Below the pieces are notes generated by a model. It was not told the DNA's origin and did no database searches. It saw only the letters and a list, made by a program, of their open reading frames with translations. A stretch of 64,000 nucleotides of DNA. Origin: Mycolicibacterium xanthum. GTDB lineage: Bacteria > Actinomycetota > Actinomycetes > Mycobacteriales > Mycobacteriaceae. The stretch spans positions 124,001 through 188,000 of the forward strand of contig NZ_JAIFZS010000006.1 of NCBI RefSeq assembly GCF_019710635.1, given 5' to 3'. The translations under genes and the position numbers were made by a program. Below, in pieces: positions 19,894-28,774 of the stretch (positions within the stretch are counted from its first letter, which is position 1; each line of letters opens with the position of its first letter).

Positions 19894-20886
19894 TCAGGGA
19901 ACCGGCGCGGACGACGGGTACTCGGTGCCGGCCGCCTGTCGCGCCGACCACGCCGAGGCCACCATCTCGGTGAGCGAATGCCGCATCGCCCAGTCCAGGT
20001 CGCGGGCGGCCAGTTCGCCGGTGGCGACGATGCGCGCCGGATCCCCGGGCCGGCGCGGCGCCGGCTCTGGTTCGAAATCGATATCCGTCACCTCACGCAT
20101 CGCCGTCATGATCTCGCGGACCGAGGTTCCGGTCCCGCTGCCCAGGTTGTAGACCGGCTCCAGCTGCTGCCCGGCCGTCAGCCGCTCGGCCGCCACGACG
20201 TGGGCCAGCGCGATGTCGGAGACGTGCACGTAGTCGCGGATGCAGGTGCCGTCGGGTGTGGGGTAGTCGGTTCCGTTGATCCGCGGCGTCCGGCCGCGGT
20301 AGAGCATGTCGAACACCTTGGGGAACAGGTTGAACGGGCTGACGTCGAACAGGTCGTCGGACCCCGAGCCGACGACGTTGAAATAGCGCAGGCTGGTGTG
20401 CCGCAGACCGGTCGCGCGCCCGACGTCGCGCAGCAGCCACTCGCCGATCAGCTTGCTCTCGCCGTACGGGGATTCCGGCGTCGTCGCGGTCGCCTCGTCG
20501 ACGACCTCGGTGTCGGGGGTGCCGTAGGTGGCCGCGCTCGACGAGAACACCACCTTGTCGATGCCGGCCTCGGTCGTCGCCTCGAGCAGCGTGACCATCG
20601 CCGAGACGTTCTGCGCATAGGTGTGCAGCGGCCGTTTCACCGACTCGCCGGCGAACTTGTAACCCGCGATGTGGATCACCCCCGTCACCCGGTGGGTGGC
20701 CAGCGTGTCGCGCACCGCGGCGCCGTCGAGCAGATTCGCGCGCACCAGCGGCACGCCGGCGGGGACGAACCGCTGCAGCCCGGTGGAGAGATCGTCGATC
20801 ACCACCACCTCGGTGCCGGCGTCACGGAGCGCGCGCACCACATGAGCGCCGATGTAGCCGGCCCCGCCGGTCACCAGCCAGGTCAT
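19894..20886 (-). CDS. galE: UDP-glucose 4-epimerase
   Basis: A 330-residue extended SDR enzyme interconverting UDP-Glc and UDP-Gal (some members also the N-acetyl sugars). The NAD motif GGAGYIGAH is at the N-terminus. The catalytic Ser region is FSSSAATYG, the YxxxK is YGESK, and the substrate loop is LRYFNVVG. All are intact at typical length. It lies in a minus-strand operon between a flippase and a GT-C-like protein, fitting supply of galactose precursors to a surface polymer. Homologue of galE1 (Rv3634c). Confidence 0.95.
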   Translation of the reverse strand: MTWLVTGGAGYIGAHVVRALRDAGTEVVVIDDLSTGLQRFVPAGVPLVRANLLDGAAVRDTLATHRVTGVIHIAGYKFAGESVKRPLHTYAQNVSAMVTLLEATTEAGIDKVVFSSSAATYGTPDTEVVDEATATTPESPYGESKLIGEWLLRDVGRATGLRHTSLRYFNVVGSGSDDLFDVSPFNLFPKVFDMLYRGRTPRINGTDYPTPDGTCIRDYVHVSDIALAHVVAAERLTAGQQLEPVYNLGSGTGTSVREIMTAMREVTDIDFEPEPAPRRPGDPARIVATGELAARDLDWAMRHSLTEMVASAWSARQAAGTEYPSSAPVP

Positions 20887-20936
20887 GATCTCTCCTTCGT
20901 CGGGGCGGGCCCGGTTGCGGCGCGCTCGCCCGCATC

Positions 20937-22187
20937 CTATGCGGCGCCCCGGCCCGCCCCGGCCAGCGCCAGCAGGTGCACCGAGATGCCCAGCAACGGG
21001 CCGCACAGCAGCGCGACCACCGTGCGGACCTCGAGGGCGACCGGCAGCAGCAACAGCAGAGTCGACGCGACGGTCGCGGACAACCAGCCGGCCGCATACG
21101 CCCGGTGCAGGGCGGCGGCCACCGTTGCCGCGCCGGTCAGGGTCAGCAGCGCGATGGTCACGGCGGCCGCGGTCAGCCAGGCCAACAGCGCGCCATCGGC
21201 CTGGTACTGCGCGCCGAACGCCTCGCGCAGCAGCCACGGGCCGAAGACCCCCGCGAGCACCACCCCGACCGCGCCGATGCCGGTGACCAGCGCCGCGGGC
21301 ACGACCAGCGACCGCAGCCGGTGTGCCCGCTGGTCGACGAAGTGGGCGATCAGGTTCCCCTGCATCGCGGTCAGCGGTACCAGCAGCGGGGCCCGGGTCA
21401 GCGTCACCGCCAGGATCACCACGCCGCCCGCCGCGCCGAGGTCGCCGGAGGTGGCCTTGAGCAGCACCGGAAATCCCATCACCAGCACCGCGCTGGCGCC
21501 CGCGGCCGCTACCGAATGGCCGACCCCGCGCAGGAAGGTCGCCGACGTGCCGGGTGTGCGGATCCGCGCCGCCGCGCGCGCCGTCGGCGACGCCGGCAGC
21601 ATCAGCAGCCAGCCCACCGATCCCGCGACGGTGGCCCACAGGTATCCGCCCAGCCCCCAGCCGACGGCGAACGTCGTGGCGGCGACCGCGACCCGCAGCA
21701 CCGCGTCGGTGACCATCAGCGCGCCGTACTGCGACCACCGGTCGATCCCGGCCAGCATGCCCAGCAGCGTGGTGTGCAGGCAGAAACCGGCCAGCCCGGC
21801 GCTGAGCAGCACGATGCTCAGCCACCGGTCGTCGACGAAGACGTGCGCCGACCACAGCGGCGAGGTGATCGCGATCAACGCGGCGGCCGCCACCCCGACC
21901 CCGGCCCCGATCCGCATCGGGTGACTGTGCTCGCCGCCCGGTTCGGCGAACGGTGCCGAACGCACCTCGCGGGTGGTCTCCTGCAACAGACCGAACGCGG
22001 CGCCGCTGGCCAGGCCGAACGCCCCCCAGAACACCCCGAATACCGAGAAACCGGCCGGTTCGAGATCGCGGGCGGCCAGATACAACACCGCGTAGCCGCA
22101 CAGCGCCGACACCGCGGTCGCCGCCCCGACACGGACCACGCTGCCCCGGGTGACCGCGCTGGAGGGGCCGGCCGTCGCGTCGGTCAT
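20937..22187 (-). CDS. MOP-superfamily polysaccharide flippase-like membrane protein (Rv3630-like)
   Basis: A 416-residue polytopic protein with ~12 hydrophobic segments and Ala/Gly/Leu-rich helices, resembling Wzx/MATE-type exporters of lipid-linked sugars. ATG 22187 overlaps the upstream peptidase stop as ATGA; ATG 22193 is a close alternative. Rv3630 of M. tuberculosis, next to the polyprenyl-phosphate-galactosamine synthase gene, is the probable homologue. That glycosyltransferase (ppgS) is not in this window; galE takes the next place. Role inferred: translocation of a sugar-lipid intermediate. Confidence 0.7.
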   Translation of the reverse strand: MTDATAGPSSAVTRGSVVRVGAATAVSALCGYAVLYLAARDLEPAGFSVFGVFWGAFGLASGAAFGLLQETTREVRSAPFAEPGGEHSHPMRIGAGVGVAAAALIAITSPLWSAHVFVDDRWLSIVLLSAGLAGFCLHTTLLGMLAGIDRWSQYGALMVTDAVLRVAVAATTFAVGWGLGGYLWATVAGSVGWLLMLPASPTARAAARIRTPGTSATFLRGVGHSVAAAGASAVLVMGFPVLLKATSGDLGAAGGVVILAVTLTRAPLLVPLTAMQGNLIAHFVDQRAHRLRSLVVPAALVTGIGAVGVVLAGVFGPWLLREAFGAQYQADGALLAWLTAAAVTIALLTLTGAATVAAALHRAYAAGWLSATVASTLLLLLPVALEVRTVVALLCGPLLGISVHLLALAGAGRGAA

Positions 22188-23530
22188 TCCCATGCGTCCA
22201 GCGCGGGAACCTCGGGTGAGTACAGCCAGGCGGCCCACAACGGGCGCAGCGGGTCATCGGCGTAGTGGGCGGCCAGCCCGGTGAAATCGTCGGTGACGAC
22301 GCTGGCGTGCCGGTACCGCGTCGTCCATTCCTTCAGCAGCGCAAAGAAATCGGTGTCACCGATCCGTTTGCGCAGAACGTGCAGGGTGATCGCGCCCCGC
22401 TTGTAGACCCGGTCGTCGAACATGTCGCGGGGACCCGGATCGGCGAGCACCAGGTTCTGCGGCGAAGCGACCAGGCGCTGATGGTAGTAACGCGCCAGTT
22501 CGTCGGCACTGCGCTCGCCGCAGTGCTCCGACCACAGCCACTCCGCGTAGCAGGCGAATCCCTCGTGCAGCCAGATGTGCCGCCAGCGCTGCGCGGTCAC
22601 CGAGTTGCCGAACCACTGGTGCGCCAGCTCGTGGGCGATCAGCCGCTCGGACCCGCGCTGTCCATCACAGTGATTGGCGCCGAATATCGAGATGCCCTGT
22701 GCCTCCAGGGGGATCTCCAGATCGTCGTCGGTGACCACCACGGTGTAGCCGGTCGCCAGTGGGTAGGGCCCGAACAGTTTGACGAACAGCTTCATCATCT
22801 GCTGCTGGCGGCCGAAGTCGTGGTCGAACGTGCGACGCAGCCGGGCGGGCAGCACCGCGAAGATCTCGGCGCCGTTCTTGGCCATCCGGTGTCTGGCGTA
22901 CATGCCGATCTGCAGGGTGACGAGGTAGGTCGAGGTCGGCTCGGCCTGCTCGTAGATCCAGGTGGTCATTCCGGCGCGGGCCCTGCGGGACAACAACTTT
23001 CCGTTGGCGATCGCGAAGTACGAGCTCTCCGTGGTGATCTGGATGCGGAAGCTGGCCTTGGCGCTCGGGTGGTCGTCGCACGGGAACCAGGACGACGCAC
23101 CGTTGGGCTGCCCGGCGACCAGCACCCCGTCGGTGAGTTCCTCGAGACCGACCTCCCCCCAATGGGACCGGATCGGTCGCGGGGTTCCGCCGTAGCGCAC
23201 CGCGATCGTCATCGCGGCCCCGGCGGGCAGCTTGTCGACCAGCGTGACGTGCAGCTTGCCCTCGCCGGTGCGGAAGTGTGCCGGGCGTTTGCCGTTGACG
23301 GCGACCTTGGACACCGACAGGGCGCCGGACAGATCCAGCGTGAAGGCCTTCAACTCGGCCAGCGTGACCGCGGTGATGGTCGCCGCGCCGGCCAGCCGGT
23401 TGATGGTGACCTTGTACTCGAGCTCGAGCTCGTAGCGGGACACGCGGTAGCCGAAGTTGCCGGTGGTGGGCAGGTAGGGATCGATGACCGGTGGGGTGTT
23501 CTTCTTGCCCCCGCGTCTGCGTGCCGTCAC
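22184..23530 (-). CDS. M1-family (gluzincin) metallopeptidase-like protein
   Basis: A 448-residue M1 aminopeptidase-like protein. The zinc motif HELAH (near residue 298) is followed 18 residues later by Glu (HEGF), the full HExxH-x18-E set, so it should bind zinc. The exopeptidase GXMEN motif is replaced by EAQGISIFGA, which may change N-terminal recognition. The family C-terminal helical domain is absent, and there is no signal peptide; the N-terminus is basic (TARRRGGKKN). GTG 23530 overlaps the Pls stop as GTGA, so the two are translationally coupled. The substrate may be the product of that synthetase (inference). Confidence 0.85.
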   Translation of the reverse strand: MTARRRGGKKNTPPVIDPYLPTTGNFGYRVSRYELELEYKVTINRLAGAATITAVTLAELKAFTLDLSGALSVSKVAVNGKRPAHFRTGEGKLHVTLVDKLPAGAAMTIAVRYGGTPRPIRSHWGEVGLEELTDGVLVAGQPNGASSWFPCDDHPSAKASFRIQITTESSYFAIANGKLLSRRARAGMTTWIYEQAEPTSTYLVTLQIGMYARHRMAKNGAEIFAVLPARLRRTFDHDFGRQQQMMKLFVKLFGPYPLATGYTVVVTDDDLEIPLEAQGISIFGANHCDGQRGSERLIAHELAHQWFGNSVTAQRWRHIWLHEGFACYAEWLWSEHCGERSADELARYYHQRLVASPQNLVLADPGPRDMFDDRVYKRGAITLHVLRKRIGDTDFFALLKEWTTRYRHASVVTDDFTGLAAHYADDPLRPLWAAWLYSPEVPALDAWE

Positions 23531-26500
23531 GCGGCCGCCGGCTTGGTCGGCTTCGGCTCGGGGGCCTGCGCATCCTTCTTGCGGGGCAGCCACGGTGCGA
23601 TCGGGTTGCCCTGCCAGCGGGTCGAGGGCGGTACCACGTCACCGCGCATCACCAGCGACGCGGGCCCGACGGTGGCGGCGGCGCCGATGCGCGCCGCGGG
23701 CAGGGCCACGCAGTGCGGTCCCAGCGTGGCGCCGGCTTCGAGCACCACGGTGTCCATCCGCATGATCCGGTCGTGGAACAGGTGGGTCTGCACGACGCAG
23801 CCCCGGTTGACCGTCGCACCCACGCCGAGGGTCACCAGGTCGGCCTCCGGGAGCCAATACGTCTCACACCACACACCGCGTCCGATCTTCGCGCCCAGGG
23901 CCCGCAGCCACAGGTTCATCACCGGTGTACCCGCCGCTGCCCGGGCGAACCAGGGTGCGGCCACCGTCTCGACGAAGGTGTCCGACACCTCGTTGCGCCA
24001 CACGAACGACGACCACAGCGGATGCTCGATCGCGCCGATCCGGCCGATCACCAGCCATTTGGCCAGCACGGCGATGGTGCCGGCCACCGCGCCCGCGGCG
24101 AGCAGGATCAGCCCGGTGGCCGGCGCGGCCCACCCCCAGCCGACCACGACCACCAGCGACTGGATGCCGAACAGCACGCCCAGGCCGATCGCGAAGGTGA
24201 CCGCGACGGGCACGAGCCGGAAGGTCTCCACGGTGGCCCGCAGCGCCTTCAGCCGCGCCGACGGGTGGAAGGTGCGCAGCGCGTCGGCGGCGGTGGGCTG
24301 GCGCCGCAGCCGCACCGGCGGGCTGCCCAGCCACGACGAGCCGGCCTTGGCCTTGTACGGGGTGGCCGACAGCACCGCGACCAGTCCGTCGTCGGGCACC
24401 CGCCGACCGGGCTGGGTGATGCCCGAGTTGCCCAGGAACGCCCGCTTGCCGACGGTGGCCCTGGCGACGTGGATCCAGCCGCCGCCCAGCTCGTAGGAAC
24501 CGACCATGGTGTCGTCGGCGAGGAACGCGCTGTCGTCGACGACGGTGAACTTCGGCACCATCAGCGCGGTGGAGATCTCGGTGCCCTTGCCGACCTCGGC
24601 GCCGAGCAGCCGCAGCCACCACGGGGTGAGCAGCCCGGCGTAGATCGGGAAAAGGTAGTTGCGTGCGCCGTCCATCAGCCGCTCGGTGGCCCACAACTGC
24701 CAGCCCGAGCGGCTGCGCACCGGGTGGTACCCCTCCCGCAGGCCCAGCGCCAGGACCCGCACGCCGAGCACGGTCAGCGCCGCATAGGTCAGCAGGGCCG
24801 CCAGGGTCGCCGGGACGGTCCACACCAGTGCGGGCACCAGGGCCGCGCCCACCGTTGCGGTGTCGCGCACCGCCCAACCGATCACGGCCAGCCCGGCGGC
24901 CAGTGCGGCCAGCGGCAGCGCGCCCAGTAGCACGGAGGTCACGCCGTACACCGCCACCCAGTGCGGGGCCCGCGGCGGCCGGTGATCCGGCCACGGATGC
25001 TTGGCCTTGCCGGACTTCACCGCGGGGGAACCCTTCCAGTACTGCCCGTTCTTGACCTTGCCGACCACCCCCGAGCCGGGTGCGACGTCGGCGTCCTTGC
25101 CCACCACCGCGCCGGGCAGCAGGGTGGTCCTCGCCCCGACGGTGGCATCGTTGCCGACGGTCACCGGCCCGACGTGGAACAGATCGCCGTCGATCCAGTA
25201 GCCGGTCAGGTCCACCTCGGGCTCGATCGAGCAGCGGTGCCCGAGCGTCAGCATCCCGGTCACCGGCGGCGCCGAGTGCAGATCCACCCCCTGGCCCACC
25301 TTGTTGCCCAGCGCGCGGGCGTAGTACACCAGCCAGGGCGCCCCCGCCATGTTCTCCGCGCCGCCGGCCTCGGCGAGCCGCTCGGCCAGCCACACCCGCA
25401 GATGCACCGAACCGCCGCGGGGATAGCTGCCCGGCTGCAGGTTGCCGATCAGCACCCGCGCCGCGACCACCGCGATACCCATCCGGCCCGGCGGCGTGAC
25501 GAACAGCAGGAACCCGGCCAGCACCCACCACCAGCCGATCGGGCGCGCCCAGGACAGCAGCGACAGCTCGGCGGCGACGTTGTTCGCGATAGCCAGCCAC
25601 ACCACCCACTGCATCCCGGACAGCATCGACAGCGGCACGCTCAGCGCCACCTGCGCCACCTGGGTGAGCCGCGGCACCGGTGTGACCGTGCGGATCTGCA
25701 CCTCGGGCGGTGGGGCGAGCTCGTCGAGATAGCCGGCCAGTGAACCGAGCCGGGGATGGTCGTACAGGTCGGCGACGGTGACCTGCGGATAGCGTTGGCG
25801 CAGTGCGGCGATCAGCTGTGCGGCCGACAGCGATCCGCCGCCGAGGGCGAAGAAGTCCGCCTCGGGACCGTCGATCGGGGCGGCCAGCACGTCGCGCCAC
25901 AGCCCGGCCAGCCAGCCCATCGTGCCGCCGAGGTCGGGCGCGTCCGCGTCGGTGTCGTCGTCGACCGGCCACGGCAGCGCCTCGCGGTCGACCTTGCCCG
26001 AGGTCCTGGTGGGCAGTTCGTCGACCAGCACCAGCCGCGGAACCAGCGCGGCGGGAAGGGATTGCGACAGCGTGGCGCGGGCGGCCGCGATGTCGAAATC
26101 GGGGTCGGCGCTGGCGATGTAACCGACCAGCAGCGGGGTGCCGCTGGCGGTGCGGCGCACCGCGGCCGCGCCGCCGCTGACCCCGGGCAGGTGCACCAGC
26201 GCGGTGTCGACCTCACCCAGTTCGATCCGCCGCCCGCCGACCTTGACCTGGTCGTCGGCCCGTCCGACGAAGTACAGGCCGTCGGATTCCAGGCGGACCA
26301 GGTCGCCGCTGCGGTAGGCGCGGCTCCAATGCGAGATCGGGCTGGGATAGGGGAGAGGCGCGTATTTCTCGGCGTCCTTTTCCGGGTCCAGGTAGCGGGC
26401 CAGGCCGACCCCGCCGATGACGAGCTCGCCGACCTCACCGACGGCGACCGGGGCGCCGTCCTTGTCCACGACGGCGAGATCCCAACCGGGCAGCGGCAGG

Positions 26501-27456
26501 CCGATGCTGACCGGGCCGCGGCCGTCCAGTTGCGCGGCGCAGGCGACCACGGTGGCCTCGGTGGGGCCGTAGGTGTTCCAGACCTCGCGCCCGTCGACCG
26601 CGAGTCGCTCGGCCAGGTCGGGCGGGCAGGCCTCCCCGCCGAAGATCAACAGCCGCACCGCCTCCAGGGCCTCCACCGGCCACAGCGCGGCCAGGGTGGG
26701 GACCGTGGACACCACGGTGATGTCGCGCGACACCAGCCACGGGCCCAGGTCCATGCCGCTGCGCACCAGCGAACGCGGCGCGGGTACCAGGCAGGCGCCG
26801 TGTCGCCACGCCAGCCACATCTCCTCGCAGGAGGCGTCGAACGCCACCGACAGCCCGGCCAGCACCCGGTCATCGGGGCCGAGCGGGTTGTCCCGCAGGA
26901 ACATCTGCGCCTCGGCGTCGACGAACGCCGCCGCGTTGCGGTGGCTGACCGCCACACCCTTGGGGGTGCCGGTCGAGCCCGAGGTGAAGATGATCCAGGC
27001 GTCGTCACGGCTCAGCGGCGCGGCGGCCCGCCAGCCCCGCGACGAGCCGGGGCCGCGGACCAGGCCCCGTTCGGTGATCACCGCGACGACGTCGGCCTCG
27101 GTGAACACCAACTCGGCCCGCTCCTGGGGGTCGTCCGCGTCGACGGGCACGTAGGCCGCGCCGGCGGCCAGCGCCGCCAGGATCGCGACATAGAGCGCGT
27201 AGCTGCCGGACGGCATCCGGATCCCGATGCGGTCGCCGCGGCCGATGCCGCGCGCGGCCAGCCACTGCACACTGTCCTCGACATCGGAGATCAACTCGGC
27301 ATAGGTGAGTTGCACCGCGCCGTCGTCGAGCGCGGTCGCGTCCGGGTGGCGGGCCGCGGTGGCGTAGAGGATGTCGATCAGGGTGCGCGATTCGGGCGCA
27401 GACGCCGACAGCACGAACTGGGTGGGGATCTCCGGGGTCGGATCCGCAGCTGTCAC
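23527..27456 (-). CDS. Pls/PosA-type NRPS-like enzyme: adenylation, carrier and membrane-bound hexapeptide domains
   Basis: A 1309-residue single-module enzyme. The adenylation domain (~20-500) has A3 FTSGSTGTPKG (157-167), A5 NTYGPTEATV, A7 YRSGDLVRL and A8 RADDQVKVGGRRIELGEVD. A carrier domain has LGGGSLSA (~540) with the phosphopantetheine Ser. Then come membrane helices interleaved with left-handed beta-helix (hexapeptide acyltransferase) repeats to the end. This matches epsilon-poly-L-lysine synthetase (Pls) and the NRPS terminal domain TIGR02353. It lacks a condensation domain. It probably activates an amino acid and links it to a polymer or acceptor at the membrane; which amino acid cannot be read by eye. 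Confidence 0.88.
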   Translation of the reverse strand: MTAADPTPEIPTQFVLSASAPESRTLIDILYATAARHPDATALDDGAVQLTYAELISDVEDSVQWLAARGIGRGDRIGIRMPSGSYALYVAILAALAAGAAYVPVDADDPQERAELVFTEADVVAVITERGLVRGPGSSRGWRAAAPLSRDDAWIIFTSGSTGTPKGVAVSHRNAAAFVDAEAQMFLRDNPLGPDDRVLAGLSVAFDASCEEMWLAWRHGACLVPAPRSLVRSGMDLGPWLVSRDITVVSTVPTLAALWPVEALEAVRLLIFGGEACPPDLAERLAVDGREVWNTYGPTEATVVACAAQLDGRGPVSIGLPLPGWDLAVVDKDGAPVAVGEVGELVIGGVGLARYLDPEKDAEKYAPLPYPSPISHWSRAYRSGDLVRLESDGLYFVGRADDQVKVGGRRIELGEVDTALVHLPGVSGGAAAVRRTASGTPLLVGYIASADPDFDIAAARATLSQSLPAALVPRLVLVDELPTRTSGKVDREALPWPVDDDTDADAPDLGGTMGWLAGLWRDVLAAPIDGPEADFFALGGGSLSAAQLIAALRQRYPQVTVADLYDHPRLGSLAGYLDELAPPPEVQIRTVTPVPRLTQVAQVALSVPLSMLSGMQWVVWLAIANNVAAELSLLSWARPIGWWWVLAGFLLFVTPPGRMGIAVVAARVLIGNLQPGSYPRGGSVHLRVWLAERLAEAGGAENMAGAPWLVYYARALGNKVGQGVDLHSAPPVTGMLTLGHRCSIEPEVDLTGYWIDGDLFHVGPVTVGNDATVGARTTLLPGAVVGKDADVAPGSGVVGKVKNGQYWKGSPAVKSGKAKHPWPDHRPPRAPHWVAVYGVTSVLLGALPLAALAAGLAVIGWAVRDTATVGAALVPALVWTVPATLAALLTYAALTVLGVRVLALGLREGYHPVRSRSGWQLWATERLMDGARNYLFPIYAGLLTPWWLRLLGAEVGKGTEISTALMVPKFTVVDDSAFLADDTMVGSYELGGGWIHVARATVGKRAFLGNSGITQPGRRVPDDGLVAVLSATPYKAKAGSSWLGSPPVRLRRQPTAADALRTFHPSARLKALRATVETFRLVPVAVTFAIGLGVLFGIQSLVVVVGWGWAAPATGLILLAAGAVAGTIAVLAKWLVIGRIGAIEHPLWSSFVWRNEVSDTFVETVAAPWFARAAAGTPVMNLWLRALGAKIGRGVWCETYWLPEADLVTLGVGATVNRGCVVQTHLFHDRIMRMDTVVLEAGATLGPHCVALPAARIGAAATVGPASLVMRGDVVPPSTRWQGNPIAPWLPRKKDAQAPEPKPTKPAAA

Positions 27457-27549
27457 GGGTACAAACTACTAAGCGGCGAGAGTCCGCACGTAGTCGTGGC
27501 GCAACGCCTTGTTTCGCGTGTCGGGTGACCGCCTGGCAGAATGGCCTAC

Positions 27550-27672
27550 TTGGAGGGGAGTATTCCTTCGCCGCAGCGTCGTCACCACGTCGTCCGGATG
27601 AGGACGACCGGTGCTGTGGGCCGCCGATGCGGTGGTGGAAGAGACCTCCGGCGTTGACACGACGGCCGGAGG
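27550..27672 (+). promoter_or_regulatory. yybP-ykoY (Mn2+) riboswitch controlling terC translation
   Basis: The leader has the class signatures GGGGAGTA (27555-27562), CGTCGTCACCACG (27577-27589) and a 3' GAGACC (27641-27646). GGAGG (27552-27556) pairs with CCTCC (27645-27649) as helix P1. The same CCTCC starts CCTCCGGC (27645-27652), a perfect complement of GCCGGAGG (27665-27672), which is the terC ribosome site five bases before ATG 27677. The two pairings are exclusive. Metal-bound aptamer (P1 formed) should free the ribosome site, giving Mn-induced translation. A -10-like CAGAAT lies near 27537-27542. Confidence 0.85.
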
Positions 27673-27676
27673 TTTG

Positions 27677-28708
27677 ATGAACGTCAGTGCGCTCGAGTGG
27701 GCGATCACGCTCACGGTGACGATCGCGATCCTGCTGTTCGACGTGGTCGTGATCGGGCGCCGCCCGCACGAGCCGTCGCGGCGCGAGACCGCGACCGCGC
27801 TGAGCATCTACATCGGACTGGCCGTGATCTTCGGGCTGTGGACCTGGTTCTTCCACGGCAGCCAGTACGGACTCGAGTTCTTCGCCGGCTGGCTCACCGA
27901 GTACAGCCTGTCGGTCGACAACCTGTTCATCTTCCTGATCATCATGGCCAGCTTCAAGGTGCCGCGGATCTACCAGCAGCAGGCCCTGCTGGTCGGGATC
28001 ATCCTGGCGCTGATCTTCCGCGGGGTCTTCATCGCGCTCGGCGCGGTGGCGATCCAGCAGTTCTCCTGGGTGTTCTACGTCTTCGGGGCGTTCCTGGTGT
28101 ACACCGCGATCAAGCTGGTGCGTGACACCGAGCACGACGACGATGCCGAGAACTCGGTGGTGAGGTTCGCCCGGCGGCACATGAAGTTCACCGATCGGTG
28201 GGACGGCCTGCGCCTGTGGGTCAGGGAGAACGGCACCCGGCTGATGACGCCGATGTTCCTCGTCATCGTCGCGCTGGGCACCACCGATCTGTTGTTCGCG
28301 CTGGACTCGATTCCGGCGATCTACGGCCTGACCCAGGAGCCCTACCTGGTGTTCACCGCGAACGTGTTCGCGCTGATGGGTCTGCGCCAGCTCTACTTCC
28401 TGCTCGGCGACCTGCTCAAGCGGCTGGTCTACCTGTCCCAGGGGCTGGCGCTCATCCTGGCCTTCATCGGGGTGAAACTGCTGCTGCACGCGCTGCACGA
28501 GAACGAGCTGCCGTTCATCAACGGCGGTGAACACGTACCGGTGCCGGAGATCCCCACACTGCTGAGCCTGGGTGTCATCGTCGTCACGTTGCTGGTCACC
28601 ACCGCGGCGAGCCTGTACAAGACGCGGGTGCACGATGTGCGCAAGAACGGCGAGCCGGCCGGCGGCACGCAGGACCCCGACGAGGCGCAGGCCGGCCCGA
28701 CGCACTGA
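27677..28708 (+). CDS. terC: TerC/Alx-family membrane protein, probable Mn2+ exporter
   Basis: A 343-residue polytopic protein with ~8 helices. The signature SVDNLFIF and the later LGTTDLLFALDSIPAI both contain membrane-embedded Asp residues typical of TerC, whose members export manganese or act in co-translational metallation. The tail from ~315 is charged and cytoplasmic. ATG 27677 is preceded by GGAGG that forms part of the riboswitch switch helix; the longer frame from 27611 lies inside the leader and is rejected. A manganese riboswitch on a TerC gene is a known pairing in other bacteria, which supports the metal assignment. Confidence 0.92.
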   Translation: MNVSALEWAITLTVTIAILLFDVVVIGRRPHEPSRRETATALSIYIGLAVIFGLWTWFFHGSQYGLEFFAGWLTEYSLSVDNLFIFLIIMASFKVPRIYQQQALLVGIILALIFRGVFIALGAVAIQQFSWVFYVFGAFLVYTAIKLVRDTEHDDDAENSVVRFARRHMKFTDRWDGLRLWVRENGTRLMTPMFLVIVALGTTDLLFALDSIPAIYGLTQEPYLVFTANVFALMGLRQLYFLLGDLLKRLVYLSQGLALILAFIGVKLLLHALHENELPFINGGEHVPVPEIPTLLSLGVIVVTLLVTTAASLYKTRVHDVRKNGEPAGGTQDPDEAQAGPTH

Positions 28709-28774
28709 GTCACCTCACCGCGCCGGCGGTGCGGCCGAGCGCGGCTGCGACGTCGGTCGCGTCGTGACGATCGC

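Noticed and set aside
19894..22257. 787-residue frame as a flippase-GalE fusion
   Set aside because: Upstream of residue ~457 it is a shadow of the flippase gene in another frame; GalE begins at 20886 with its own NAD motif.
27611..27676. TerC with a 22-residue N-terminal extension
   Set aside because: Those codons lie inside the riboswitch; the ribosome site and helix pattern fit ATG 27677.
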